Below are positions 45,739 to 57,380 of a stretch of 64,000 nucleotides of DNA, piece after piece. A model generated the notes under the pieces. It ran no database searches and was not told the origin of the DNA. It saw only the letters and a list, made by a program, of their open reading frames with translations. The first letter of the stretch is position 1. Each line of letters begins with the position of its first letter. A program made the position numbers and the translations under genes. Source of the DNA: Portulaca oleracea (lineage: Eukaryota > Streptophyta > Magnoliopsida > Caryophyllales > Portulacaceae); NCBI GenBank assembly GCA_029582165.1, contig CM055887.1, positions 15,423,190-15,487,189 on the forward strand, in the 5' to 3' direction.

Positions 45739-47450
45739 CCTATCCCATCTTAAGAGTTGCTAAGTAGGTAGGCTCCTTTTTCTTCACTCCCTTAGAGAGT
45801 TGAAGGACGGATAACATCCTTTCCTCATCAATGTCCGTCCTTACCGGGACGATACAAGGTTGTTTTTCTTCCATGATGCACATAACGTTGGCGAAGGGGA
45901 TGGGGAAGGCCTTCGCCTTGACAAAGAAATCAATTCCCAAGTAGAACTTCTTGTCATCTAAGGGAGCGACAATGATGTCGGCCTTACCTTCCCATTGGCC
46001 GATGCGAATGGGAGTGTCCTTAGAAACTCCATAGATTGGGAGTTTTTCTGCATTTACTCCCTTGACAAAACCCTTGGTTTTGGTGTAGGAGAGACCCACC
46101 TCATCGGCAAGCTCCTTGGCCATATAGACCGTATCCGCACCTGTGTCCAACAACGCTTGGAGAGGCTTGCCATTGATGTCTGTCTCTACATACATGCGCC
46201 CATGGGATCCTTCCTCGACCTTAGCTTGGACGGCGCTTAGGAATTTTAGAGAAGATATCCTCTTCTCCTCTTCCTTCTTTTCTTCTTCCCTTACGAGGGA
46301 GGCAATCTTTCCCCTCATAGGACAGTCGGCAACCCGATGTGGCCCATTGCATAAGAAGCATGAGTACCTCCTCGGAGCGTCATCCTTCTTGCCTTTACCC
46401 TTGTCGTGGCTTTTGAAGGGTCGATCCTTCTTGGGAGACTTGTCTCGATCTCCCCCACCTTTGCCATTGTTACTTGGCCTCGTACTTGGTCCCTTGGAGA
46501 ACTCTCGCCTACGTTCGGGCAGAGTGTCGGCAACGGCAATTGCTGAATTGATATCATTTACCCCTTGCCGCTTCAGCTCCATCTTAGCCCACGGTTGTAA
46601 TCCTTCAAGGAACATAAACAACTTGTCTTTGGCACTCATGTCGGTGATCTCCAACATGAGTTCTTGGAACTCCTTGACGTACTCCCGAATACGTCCATCC
46701 TTGTGTTGAAGGTGTCGAAGTCTAGTGCGAGCTTCGAATTCAGCATCCTCTGGATAGAATTGCCTCTTAAGCTCCCTCTTAAGTTGATCCCAAGTAGTGA
46801 TGGGATCGGATGTGTCGGTGGTGGCATCTTCACACCTACGCCGCCACCATATCAAGGCAACATCTTTGAAGTAGCGGGAAGCGGTGTTTACCTTCTTCCT
46901 TTCGTCCAATATGTCATTGGACTCAAAGTATGACTCCACATTCCAAATGAAGTCATCAATCTCTCGTGCATTCCTCGACCCCTTATAGAAAGGAGGAGGA
47001 GGAGTACTATCCTTCTTAGAGACGGAAATCTCCCGAGCGCCTCCACCATTAACCAACACAGTCATGCAAGTCTTCAATTGCAACTCGAGTTCTTCCACCT
47101 TGTTGGAAAGAGACTCGATTGTTGACTTGCATTCAGCCAGCTCCCTCCTAAGGGCTTTGTTGGAATCCTTCAACTCCTTCTTGAGAGCATCATCCCCATG
47201 AACAAGTTCTGCCTTGAGAGAATCAAAGGCGCTTTGCACATCATCTTGGAATTCCTTCATCTCCTCCTTAGAAGCGAATTCCTCCGTGTCTTCGGCCTTT
47301 CCCATCAAGGCCTCGACTTCCTTCACTAGGTGGGACATGGTGTCCTCCACCTCGGCCACCCTTTCATCAAGAGTGACATGCCCCTGGTTCTCCGTGCTCT
47401 CCTCATTCCCCATGCCTTTCTTGGAGCCTTGCTCGGTCACACTCAACATG
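45739..47450 (-). pseudogene. Chromovirus gag and protease
   Basis: The chosen start is ATG at 47450 (MLSVTEQGSKKG), the first ATG downstream of the PBS; another lies at 47414. There is an N-terminal coiled coil (residues about 20-130), a gag domain (VNTASRYFKDVALIWWRRRC, LKRQFYPEDAEFEAR), a basic linker, a compact zinc knuckle CFLCNGPHRVADC with one residue fewer than usual, and a retropepsin with ALLDTGADTVYM. The frame is open over about 570 codons and ends in a TAG before the RT lead-in. This is the best preserved ORF of the window. The stop may be a mutation or a readthrough site. Confidence 0.9.
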
Positions 47451-47483
47451 ACTTCTCCCGCACACGAATTTCTCAAAACCGTG

Positions 47484-47497
47484 GCTCTGATACCAAA
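47484..47497 (-). promoter_or_regulatory. Primer-binding site, initiator tRNA-Met type
   Basis: The minus strand reads TTTGGTATCAGAGC, complementary to the 3' end of tRNA-iMet, directly after the LTR end. Confidence 0.92.
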
Positions 47498-47968
47498 TGT
47501 CACGGGGTGACTTTGATTTGTACAACACCCGTGCGACACTAGCAAACTTTAACCCGATTTTATATTAGAAGTTTGCTAGTAAGCCTTTCACAAGCTTAAC
47601 TTAGACTATGAGTGTGTTTGGGAGAATGCTTTGAGTATTGCTTCCAATTGTTGGATGGTTACAAATGAGACCCCAAGGGGGTATTTATACACTTCCACCT
47701 CTTCAATGGACGGTGGAGATTGATTTGATCTAACGGTCCACATTGTGCCTCTAGAACCTTCTATACAAGTATCTAATAATCTATATAAGTGTAGAGTACT
47801 CTAGAATATTCTAGGACATTCATGAGTAGTCTAGAGAACTCTAGGGAATTCTAGGGAATTCTAGAATAGTCTAGAGAATTCTAGAGACCTCATAAAAGAT
47901 ACGGAATATTCCGGATGTTTCTAGAATATTCTGGGACACTCTAGATGGTTCCGGAAAATTCCGTGACA
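47498..47968 (-). repeat. 5' LTR of the young chromovirus
   Basis: 471 bp. Compared with the 3' LTR it lacks 40 bp after GACTATGAG (near 47612) and shows about three substitutions, all G/A type on the + strand. The TATA box (47690-47680) and the upstream heat-shock-like units (three-unit site TTCTAGAATATTC at 47919-47931) are conserved. Confidence 0.95.
47801..47961. promoter_or_regulatory. Heat-shock-element-like cluster in the U3 of the 5' LTR
   Basis: Same arrangement as in the 3' LTR. This is the copy positioned to drive transcription of the element. Confidence 0.6.
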
Positions 47969-48801
47969 CAAAGTTTCACTATTTATTTATCTATCACTAC
48001 AACTCATGTAGTTATAATGTGCTCAATTTCATAATAATTTCGCTTCAAAAATTATGGATAAACTATTTTTTTTTATGTAATAATGGTGGTGATTAATTCA
48101 AAAATCTAATAATAATAATGATGATCTATTTTTTTGTCTTTTTAATTTTAGTAAAATACAATACAATTATAATAAAGAATTTCATTCGTATAAAATTAAA
48201 GGTATGATATTTTAAAGTCTATTCTACTTTTAAATACGTTATAAATATAATGTGATGAAGAGGGACAAATATTAAATCTCATATTAATTATAACAACTTA
48301 TATGGTGACCTTTATTAGTGCTTTAAAATATAACATTTATGGCATTGTAAATTATTTTGAGTTGATTATGTGAAAGTAGGTTGGAGTGACCAAACCTTTA
48401 AAATTGTAGCATTTCAATCTTTTTTTTTTTTTGCCTCGATAAATTTTGCCTAATCATTGGGTCCTTATCTAAGGGGTAACTACCAGTAAGCTTTATAGGC
48501 AAGAGGGAAGGTATCAAACTGTCTATGACAAGCATGACCATCAACCTCACAATTGTCACCTAATGGAAATTTTTCTTCTTCTATCAAGACTTAAACATTG
48601 ATGGGAAGGCTGAATGATAGTGGTTGTTGTCATCACCTCTTTTGTCATTTCGATATGAACTTCCGTTAGGTATTGCAAAAAAATTAATTTGATGATGGAA
48701 ATATACTATAGCAAAAATAAAAGTGGGTATGTAAATAAGTATCTGAAAGAGAAAAAAAAAATATTACAAGTAGGTGGTAGAGAACTTAATATGATATCAA
48801 G
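47969..48801. other. AT-rich spacer
   Basis: No gene seen. At 48774-48801 the sequence GTAGAGAACTTAATATGATA resembles the leader and PBS sequence next to the other LTR of the old chromovirus (62416-62443). Confidence 0.5.
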
Positions 48802-49123
48802 TCGATCGCGAACTAGAAAATTAAAGAAATTAAAGAAGTCAGCATCCTCGTGTTTGATTCCAGAGAAGATTAGCATTGTTGTGAATAATCAATAATAATT
48901 GTAATATTTAATATTTAATGTAGTCTGTCTCATAAAGGTTAGCAAAACCCTTATTTATAGATAAACAACATTTATAGTCTGTCCTAAACCTAACAAAAAT
49001 AAGAAACTAGAATAATATGCCTAGTCAAACTAGAAAACTATAATATTATGAACAAAAATAGAATTCTAAAACATATAAAATATTTAATTATTATCGTAAA
49101 CTTCTTCCTTAAATTTGTCTTCA
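48802..49123 (-). repeat. 3' LTR of the old chromovirus
   Basis: It aligns with 62444-62748 over its whole length (shared runs CTCATAAAGG, CCCTTATTTATA, AACATATAAAATAT, AACTTCTTCCT). It ends at TTCA/TGAA next to a degenerate purine-rich tract of the minus strand (49124-49150). Confidence 0.72.
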
Positions 49124-52100
49124 TTCCTCAATCATTCCTCTTCGGCTTGGAAAAACTTGCCTCCATAGAGTTTTCATGTGGATCCTCATCCAAAAGCTTA
49201 GATGCAAGACAATTGAGATCAACTTCAAGAACCTAACAAACCAAGTAATAATGAAAGCCACTAGTAGTGAAACCCATAGCCTCATAATCAAGAATGGCTT
49301 CCACGTCATCAACAAGTAAGGGCACAACTAGAGGTAAGTGAGGCACCGAAATGGAATCAGTTGACCAACCACTACGATACTCGCTAAAAACGTAGGAGGT
49401 TCAAAAGTACCTTAGGAACATATCAAATCATGAATATGTTTGGCAAAAGAGCTGACAAATTCAACAGACCGAGAATTAATCGACAATGGCATATTGGCAC
49501 TAAACCAAGAGGTAGACGAGGGATAACCCAATGGACTATTTTAAAAGGACTCCTATCCATGGACTTATTCACAGAGTTGTTATAAGCAAATTTAGTAGTA
49601 GGTAGCTCAAAATCTAAAAGTGCTAGGTTCATCCTCTACAAGACACTTAAGACAATCACTTGAACTTTGGTTGACAACCTCAGTTTGGCGATTAGTGTCG
49701 AGAAAAGTAGCAGAAAATTTTAAGTGAATACCAAACATTTTCCACTAAGTTCTTCATAAATGACTAACAAATTTTAAGTCCCTATCAGACATAATAAAAT
49801 ATGGCAATCCATGGAGGTAAACAATTTCCCTAAAGAACATAATGATGCAGTTGCAGTTTTAACACAAGGGAGAAAATGTACCATCATAGAAAACCTATCC
49901 ACCATAACAAGTATGTAATCATGACCTTTAGCAATGCGGGGAATGCCAAAGATAAAGTCCATGCTAAGGTCGTGCCATGGAGTCTGTGGAATAGGTAAGG
50001 GCGTGTATAAACTAGTGGTTTGTTTTCTAGCCTTTGCAAGTTGACAACTATGAAACTAAGATGCAACAGGCCAAATCGTTGCTTAAAGAAAGCTAAAAGA
50101 AGCAGCTACCGATAAGTAAAGTAGTCAGCAACAAGCCATATCATGTATTTGCCATATCAAGAACTCACATAAAGAGATTTGGGGACACATAACTTAGATC
50201 CATAAAACAAGTAACTATCTACAATCATATAGTCAACAAAATCATGATGATTACCATGGAAAACCTCATCATAAGTCTTAGAGAAGTCAGGTCGTAAGGA
50301 TATTTGTCTTTCTATTTGTCAAAACTTGTCACTTTGGTGTTTATTTTATGTAAAAGAAAACCTACTGGACTGAGGGCCTCAACAATAATATTTTCAACAC
50401 CTAAACGATGTTTAACCACAAAAGAGTAACCTTTGGAGGAATTAACATGTTCTCTCGGAGGTTTTTCTAATTATTAATAACTATTAGTGCATCATGCATG
50501 GTCACTCCACTGAACAAACTCATTAGGTAACAATTAATATCACCAATGATCTAGATAGTGCACTAAAGCATAAAATTCTTTCTCATAAGTTGTGTACTTA
50601 TTTCGCCTAGAATTATTGAGTTTTTTTGTTCTACTAAAGTATGTTATGAGATGTTCTTCTTGACTCAAAACTCTTCCTATGACAACCTCATATGTATAAC
50701 AAGCAACTACAAATAACTTTGAGAAATCCAGATGACACAAAATAAGGGCTTTAGTTATTTTTTTGTTTAATCAACTTAAAAGCCTCTTTCACATATTGAG
50801 TTCATTTAAACTCGCCTTTTTTTTTAAATGCTCAGTAATGCGAGCCATGATGGAGCTAAAATTACGAACAAAACGCTTGTAAATATGGCTAACCCATGAA
50901 AACTTTTCACCTCAGATATAGTTTTAGGTTTATGTAAGTTTACGTACTTTAGCCTTAATTAATATTCATAGAATCAATAAAAACACCCTCGTTAGACACA
51001 ACAAAGCCATGGAGCACAACCTTAGATTGTAAGAAAGAACACTTTGCTAAATTAATGTAAAGCTTTTCAGTTCTTAAAATATCACAGATAGCCTCATATG
51101 GAAGTAAATTACATTTACCTTACCCAAGATTTGCTGTAATAATTTTTACTCACCCCACATTTGTGAAATAATTTAACCTTACCTCACAATAGCTCTTAGC
51201 GTTTTTTTTTTATCCTACCTGAATTTTGACATAATAATTATTACACACCTCACCTTTGTGAAATAATTTTTTACCTTACCTAACATAAACTGTAAGTAAT
51301 TTTTACCCTACCTAGGTTTGTTGTAAGTGTTACTGCAACACTACAACATAACAAGAATACAACGACTTAACAGAGCGGTCAATATCGTATTGATCATAGA
51401 AGTTTTTTGCGTGACCAATAGCTTATATAATGAAGTGTTTAGCTTGGAGTAGGGGTATTCCTTATTTATCACTTTTTTTTTTCTATAGTGATAACTTAAA
51501 TCATGAAGCTTATGAATCAATAACTAGCTATGTATGGGTAGATTCACATTTTGGTGAAAATCGACGACCGCGAAAGGGTTTAGGATTGATCTACGTGATC
51601 GGTAGTGGAAAGGGTAGTTAGGGAGGAATAATGAAAGGTTAGTGAAAGTTTAATGGAGCATAGATGACGGAGACTGAGATTTCATTGTACATTGCTTCCT
51701 GTTTTGTTCCCAGGATAACATTTCATGGCATTTAAATGTTCATATTGGATTCTTGATCATCAGTAGTAAATACGGAAATCGAAGATTTAGATTTTCAGTA
51801 ACACTTACTACTATTACAAGCAAGGTTGTTAAAATCGGAATCGTAGTTAGGATCGATGAATGTAGTTAGGATTCTGAATCGTAGAATCAGATCGAGGATC
51901 GTAAGATTTTAATACAATAGGAAAAAAATCAAATAAAGTTTTATGATAGTTAAAATCTTAACATTTTATTCAGTAGTAATGACGCAATACGTTAAATTGT
52001 ATATCAGTTGATAACTTCAATACAAAATTTAAATTGTTACGACAAAATTTTAAAGATGATATTCTGCGCAAACATTATCAAATTCAGGTAGGATCGTAGA

Positions 52101-53185
52101 ATCGTATTGCGATTCTAACATATAATATTAAGGCAAAGCCAGGATAACGATCCTAACTACTTTAAGATCCTATTAAGAGTTGGATCGATGGAGGATTTTT
52201 GGATCGTAAACTTGTAGAATCGTTGATCCGGATCAGGATTTTATTAACTATGATTATAAGTTAAGTAAAAATCACTTACAACTATTGTGAGGTAGGGTAA
52301 AACTTATTTCACAAAGGTGGTGTGTGTAATAATTATTACGACAAACCTTGGGTAGGATACAAAACACTTGGAGATTTTGTGAGGTAAGGTAAAAATTATT
52401 TCACAAAGGTGGAATGTGTAAAAATTATTACAGCAAACCTCAAGTAGGGTAAATATAATTTATTCCTCATATGGGCTGGGTTGTACGTAACAATGTCATC
52501 AAAGTACATGACTAAAAACTTCCCAAGGAAAGGACGAACAGTATGAGTCATAGCCTTCATGAATGTATCGGGTGCGTTGGTAATCCAAAGCGTATATCTA
52601 ACCATTTAAGCAAACCCATCAGGAGTTTCAAAAGTAATTTTCTATTCATCTCCACGACGAATTTTCAACTGGCAATATGCTGCTCTCAAGTCAATTTTAG
52701 AGAACCACTTAGATACTCACATTTAGTCCAATATATCATCAAGTCAAGGTATAAGGAACCTATATTTTACGGTGATCTTATTCATAGATCCACTATCATT
52801 GCACGCCCTCCAAGAGTCATCTTTCTTAGGGGTCAAGAGCGCAAGAATGACACAAGGGCTTAAACTATGTTTGATGAAAGCCTTTTGAAACAAAACCTCT
52901 ACTTGTCCATTTAATTGTTCACGTTCACAATAATTTATTCTATAGTGGGGTAATTTAGGCAAAGAGTATTCTGGGACAAGATTTATAGCACGTTGGATGT
53001 CCCGTAAAAGGGGTAATTTTGCAGACAAATCATCAAGGGAAACATCCTAAAACTTATTAAGAAGTTTACAATCTCAAAATTAATCCAAATTCGAATAAAC
53101 TCTTACAAAGCATTGATACAATCCCAAGTGGCAATACAAAGTACCGAACAGTGTTCCAATTCTATAAGAGAGACTGTTAGACAAA
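49124..53185 (-). pseudogene. pol of the old chromovirus, split by a MITE
   Basis: Read on the minus strand: RT start (DDLSAKLPLLRDIQRAINLV, MNKITVKYRFLIP; 53040-52744), RT core (TNAPDTFMKAMT, FLVMYFDDIV; 52605-52480), the MITE, RT end (ILRTEKLYINLAKCSFLQS, about 51085-51010), RNase H (LDFSKLFVVACYTYEVVIGR, TTYEKEFYALVHYLDHW; 50740-50540) and integrase (MDFIFGIPRIAKGHDYILVM at 49962; TTKFAYNNSVNKSMDRSPFK at about 49600). The motifs are CRM/Reina style. Stops and indels are frequent, and the RT motif FDD is retained. Confidence 0.8.
51102..52464. mobile_element. Mutator-like MITE inserted in the chromovirus RT
   Basis: It is flanked by the perfect 10-base repeat CCTCATATGG (51092-51101 and 52465-52474), and the host RT frame reads on across the two flanks. 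Inverted arms of about 95 bp: TTTGCTGTAATAATTTTTAC, TTTGTGAAATAATTT, CCTTACCTCACAA. Each arm holds further diverged copies of the same module, giving a nested foldback structure. The interior has GATCGTAGAATCG-like repeats (51840-52210) and no recognised gene. Length 1363 bp. Confidence 0.85.
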
Positions 53186-53189
53186 GATT

Positions 53190-53582
53190 TCGGTGGAGCT
53201 TAATTCTTTGTAGTTGGCTTGTATTTAGGTTTGTTGGGTTCCTTGTGGTTTTCCTTAACAACATCAACAAGGAGTAACAACAACAATGTTCATTCTCACA
53301 ACTCCAATAAGAACTCCAATTCTTCACCACACAATTTCAACATTAACAATTACAACAAATCCAACAAGAACAATAACTTCCCCATTACACTTGGAGGGCA
53401 CAGAGGATGGGGGTTCCCAATTTCTCAAAAACAATAACAGTAGCCCCAACACACTTCGAGATTCACAGGGGGTGAGGATTCCTAATTTCAACAACAACAA
53501 CAACAATTTAAAAATTGAAACCCTAACTTTGAACTTGAAGAACAAACTGAAGCAAAACCCTAACCTGGGCTCTAATACCAAA
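53190..53582 (-). repeat. Extra copy of PBS and leader beyond the 3' LTR
   Basis: Matches 58690-59073 (shared TTCTTTGTAGTTGGCTTGT, ACTCCAATTCTTCA, AAAACCCTAAC, AATTGAAACCCTAACTTTGA). It includes the PBS-like CTCTAATACCA, Asn/Gln-codon-rich CAA repeats, and then joins the old element's RT region at about 53185. Confidence 0.72.
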
Positions 53583-54258
53583 CGGAGCATGGCATGGTGG
53601 GATAAATGCTTAAGTTGATGGAGATGATGAACTTGAATCTAGAACTCAATAAGAACCTTGAACACAAGATATGAACTTGGGTAAAGGATAATCAACCACC
53701 AAGAACTACAGACCTAGCAAGATTAGATAAGCTTTTGGCTTCCTAACACCACCACAAGTAATTTTGAGGATAAAATAAAACAAGACTTGAGAGAGAATTA
53801 ATAGAGTTTTGAATGTTCTTCCAATCCATTTTGATTGATATAACAATGGAGTGGAAGAGGATGTGGAAGTTACACGAGGGACAATAACACAAAATAGAAT
53901 TGTGTGCAGCTACTGGGCAACATCAAGCGCGACTAGTGCCTCAAGTAGAGGGTACAAGCTCCTGCAGCAAGAAGGCACGACCAGCGTTTAAGTCTTCTTT
54001 TTCTTTCCTCCCTCGGAATCAACCTCATGATGCCAAAAGATTGAAACGCCCTTAGGTCGGAAAAGTGTTTAAAATGCCTCCAGGGTTGGTGGTGCGTCAT
54101 GAGCCTCCAGAGGGACTCGGGGTCGATCCAAAGGATGACCAAGACAAGCTTGGAGGGGCCAGAGTTATAGGGAAATTGAAACCTCCATGCTCGAGCGAGT
54201 GGTTGCAACCCTCTTGGCATAGACGATGAGCGAGGAGAAGGGAACCCAAGCCTCTTCA
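53583..54258 (-). repeat. 3' LTR of the nested chromovirus
   Basis: Aligns with 59074-59893 (shared GATATGAACTTGGGTAAAGG, ACAAAATAGAATTGTG, GGAATCAACC, GTGGTTGCAACC). The minus strand starts TGAAGAGGCTTGGGTTCCC, against TGCAGAGGCTAGGGTTCCC in the other copy. The inner border near the PBS is approximate. Confidence 0.72.
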
Positions 54259-57200
54259 TATTCCCCTTCTTGAAAAGGATTTTCACTCAAATCCTCATTG
54301 GGTTCATCGTCCTTAATATAAAGAGAAATATCGCCAATGTTGAAGGTGGGTGAGACTCTCATATATTCGGGTAGATCAAGCTTGTAGGCGTTGTCGTTGT
54401 CCTTCTTCAAGATTTTGGACATCCCATCACTCTGTGGAATAAGGTTATTTTTCCTCCTTGATGGGAGCTGTTTCTTCTTCAAATACAGCCGAACCAAGTC
54501 CTTTGGTTACAAAGTGATGTTCCGACAGTGCTTGGCTCTTGCATTGTATAGGTCGTTAGTCTTCTCAAATTGTGCCTAAATTTGTTGGTGAAGTTTTTGG
54601 CCCTTCTTGACCTTCTTGCCAAATTCAGAACTCTCTCTCGACTCTATGGATAGTGGAAGGAGTTCAAGAGGAGTGAGTGGATTCACACCATAACAAGTCA
54701 CAAAAGGCAAGTGGTCGGTGGTGAAGGAGGGAGCTCGATTATATGCAAACTCAGCATGGCAAAGCTTGACGTCCCAATCCCACAAATTCTTGCTCACAAG
54801 CCCTCGAATCAAGGTGGAGAGGGTTTTGTTGGTTACTTCAGTTTGACTGTGAGTTTGGTGATGATAGGACGTGCTGAAAAGTAACTTGGTACCTAGAAGC
54901 TTCCAAAGGGACCTCCAAAAGTGACTGATGAACTTCGTGTCCCCCTCCCAGACGATGGTCCTTGGAATGTCGTATAACCTCACAATCTCCCGAAGAAGAG
55001 ATTGGCTATGTAGGTGGCTTCGTCGGTTTTCTCACAAGCGACAAAGTGTGCCATCTTGGAGAAGTGGTCTACCACCACCATCACTGCATCCTTACCTAGC
55101 ACAGTCCAGGGAGAGACACGATGAAGTCCATGCTCAATTCCTCAGTAGGGCTATTCAGAACCAGTAGAGGGGTGTGGAGTCCTTTGTGGAACAGACTCTT
55201 AGCGTGATGGCACGTGGCACATTTAGAAATCACCTCATGCACATCATCTCCCATTAAAGTCCAATAGAAGTGCTCCTTGAGCAGGTCAAGGGTCTTGTTG
55301 ATGTCGAAGTGACCGGCAAGACCACCACCATGAACCTCCTTCACTAGCAACATCCTCAATGGGCACTTAGAAATGCAGAACCTATTCCCCTTAAAAAGGA
55401 ACCCATCTTGTAGAATATAGGGACCATGGTCATCTTGAAGATAAGATTGGAAATATTCATCATCCTTGTAGAACTCCTGGATGTGTTGGAAGCCAAGAAC
55501 CCGAGCTTCCATGATGACAACAAAGAATGCCTCCTCGAGAGAGCATTTACTACCACGTTGATACTCCCCTTCTTATGTTTGGCCACAAAGTTTAAGCTTT
55601 GGAGGAATTCCATCCACTTGCCGTTTCGGGTGCTGAGCCTATGTTGGTCGTTCAAATACTTGAGGGTCTCACGATCAAAGTGGAGGGCGAGTTGGTTTGG
55701 CCTCTAGTATTGAGACCAATGGTCAAGGGCACGAACTAAGGCGTAGAATTCCTTGTCGCAGGTAGAGTAATTATTCCTCTAACCATTGAGTTTCTCATTG
55801 AGGTAGGAGATGGTGCATTGATTTTTTGCATGAGAACGACCCAAATGTCCATCCCACAGGCACCGCAATCAACCTTGAAGACTTGGGAGAAATCTAGGAG
55901 GACAAGGACTGAAGCCTCACAAAGCTTAGCCTTAGGCTTCTCACAAGCCAATTGAGCTGACTTGATCAACTTAAAGGTACCCTTCTTCATGAACTCTGTG
56001 ATAGGAAGGTAACGGAGCTAAAAGCTTTGATGAACCTCTGGTAGAAGGAAGTAAGGTCGTAGAAGTTGCTCACCTCCGTGAAAGTGGATGTAGTTCGCCA
56101 TGAGCGAATGGCTTCCACTTTTGAGTGATCCATCGAAATCCCATGGTCCGACACAATATAGCTTAGAAATGTGACTTAGGGAGTGAAGAACTCACGTCAA
56201 GCTTGCCAAACAACTTTTGTTGATGAAGGATATTGAAGATAGACTCCAAGTGTGAGAGGTGGTCACATTCACTCTTGGAGTAGATGAGGATGTCGTCGAA
56301 GTAAACAACCATAAACTTGTCGATGAAGGGCCTCAAAACCTCATTCGTAAGGTGCATAAAGGTGCTAGGGGCAATGGAGAGGCTAAAGAGCATGACGAGC
56401 CAGTCATACGACCTACCCTAGGTTTTGAAGGTCGTTTTCCATGCGTCACATTCCCGCATCCGAATTTGATGGTAGCCATCGCGCAAGTCAATCTTCGAGA
56501 AAATCTGAGCCATGCAACTCATCAAACATGTCGTCGAGCCTTGGTATGGGATATCGGGATTTGATGGTGATGTTGTTGATGGTCAGTTATCGATATACAC
56601 GAGGAAGGCGCTATCCTTTTTAGGAACTGGGAGGGTCGAGATGGAGCAAGGACGCATGCTCTCTCGCACGTAGTATCTAGAAATGATCTTGTCTACTTGG
56701 AATCATAGTTCCTCTATCTCTTGTGGTTGCATTGGTAGGCCGCCTTGTTGGGTAAGGGGGCCTCGGGAACAAGGTCAATTTGATGCTTAATGTTGTGAAT
56801 GAGAGGGAGACCGGGTAGCAAGTCCATCCGAAAGACGTCGTTGAACTTGACGATAAGGGTTGCACAATCGGGTGTAGGGGTATATCTTCCTCACATTTGT
56901 TTGCCTCTAAGAGGAGTAAAGCAAGAATGACCTTCCCCTTGCTTAGGGCCCTCTTTACCCATGTGTCACTCATGTTTTTGGGTTTCTCACTTTCCACCCT
57001 CGGTTTTTGAGGTAATTTTTTGTGTGGAGCTAAAGGAAGTAGCTTGAACCTCTCGTTCCCATGAGAAAACGTGTAGGCGTTTTTCAACCCATCATGCATA
57101 GCACGCTTGTTGAATTACTAAGGTTGCCCCAACATAATATGGCAAGCACTCATAGGAACCACATCACAAACAATAAAATCTTTGTAAGTATGACCGAAAC

Positions 57201-57380
57201 ATATATTAACAAGGGCTGGCTTTATTAATTACCTTAATGTTGTCATGGTCATTGAGCCACTTGAGGCAGTAGAGCTTCGAATGAGGCAGAAATGTTAGGC
57301 CTAATGTTTCTACCATGAGGGTGGATACGACATTAGTACAACTTCTCCCATTGATGATCACGTTGCAGACTTTTCCCCTA
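54259..57380 (-). pseudogene. Nested chromovirus protease to integrase
   Basis: Minus-strand homology in broken frames: protease-type STLMVETLGLTFLPHSK near 57310; RT palm [20 protein letters not shown] and [20 protein letters not shown] (56393-56163); RNase H region LDFSQVFKVDCGACGMDIWV (about 55910); integrase zinc region GGGLAGHFDINKTLDLLKEH ... CATCHHAKS and core [12 protein letters not shown] (55512-55096), DIPRTIVWEGDTKFISHFWR, CHAEFAYNRAPSFTTDHLPF (54983-54576) and a C-terminal part to about 54262. All blocks are separated by stops or shifts. Confidence 0.8.

Larger units (their letters stand above)
42348..47968 (-). mobile_element. Young minus-strand Ty3/gypsy chromovirus, possibly Galadriel clade
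   Basis: Complete layout on the minus strand: LTR (47968-47498), tRNA-iMet PBS, gag, protease, RT, RNase H, integrase with a chromodomain, PPT, LTR (42858-42348). LTR ends form TGTCACGG/CCGTGACA inverted repeats. The LTRs differ by about three substitutions and one 40-bp indel. The flanking 5-mers (CTAAA and CAAAG) are not a clear duplication. The pol ORF is broken at four places. The clade is judged from RT style ([20 protein letters not shown]) and is not certain. Confidence 0.92.

Noticed and set aside
51430..51621. Small + strand ORF inside the MITE
   Set aside because: No similarity recognised and the element is AT-rich and non-coding.
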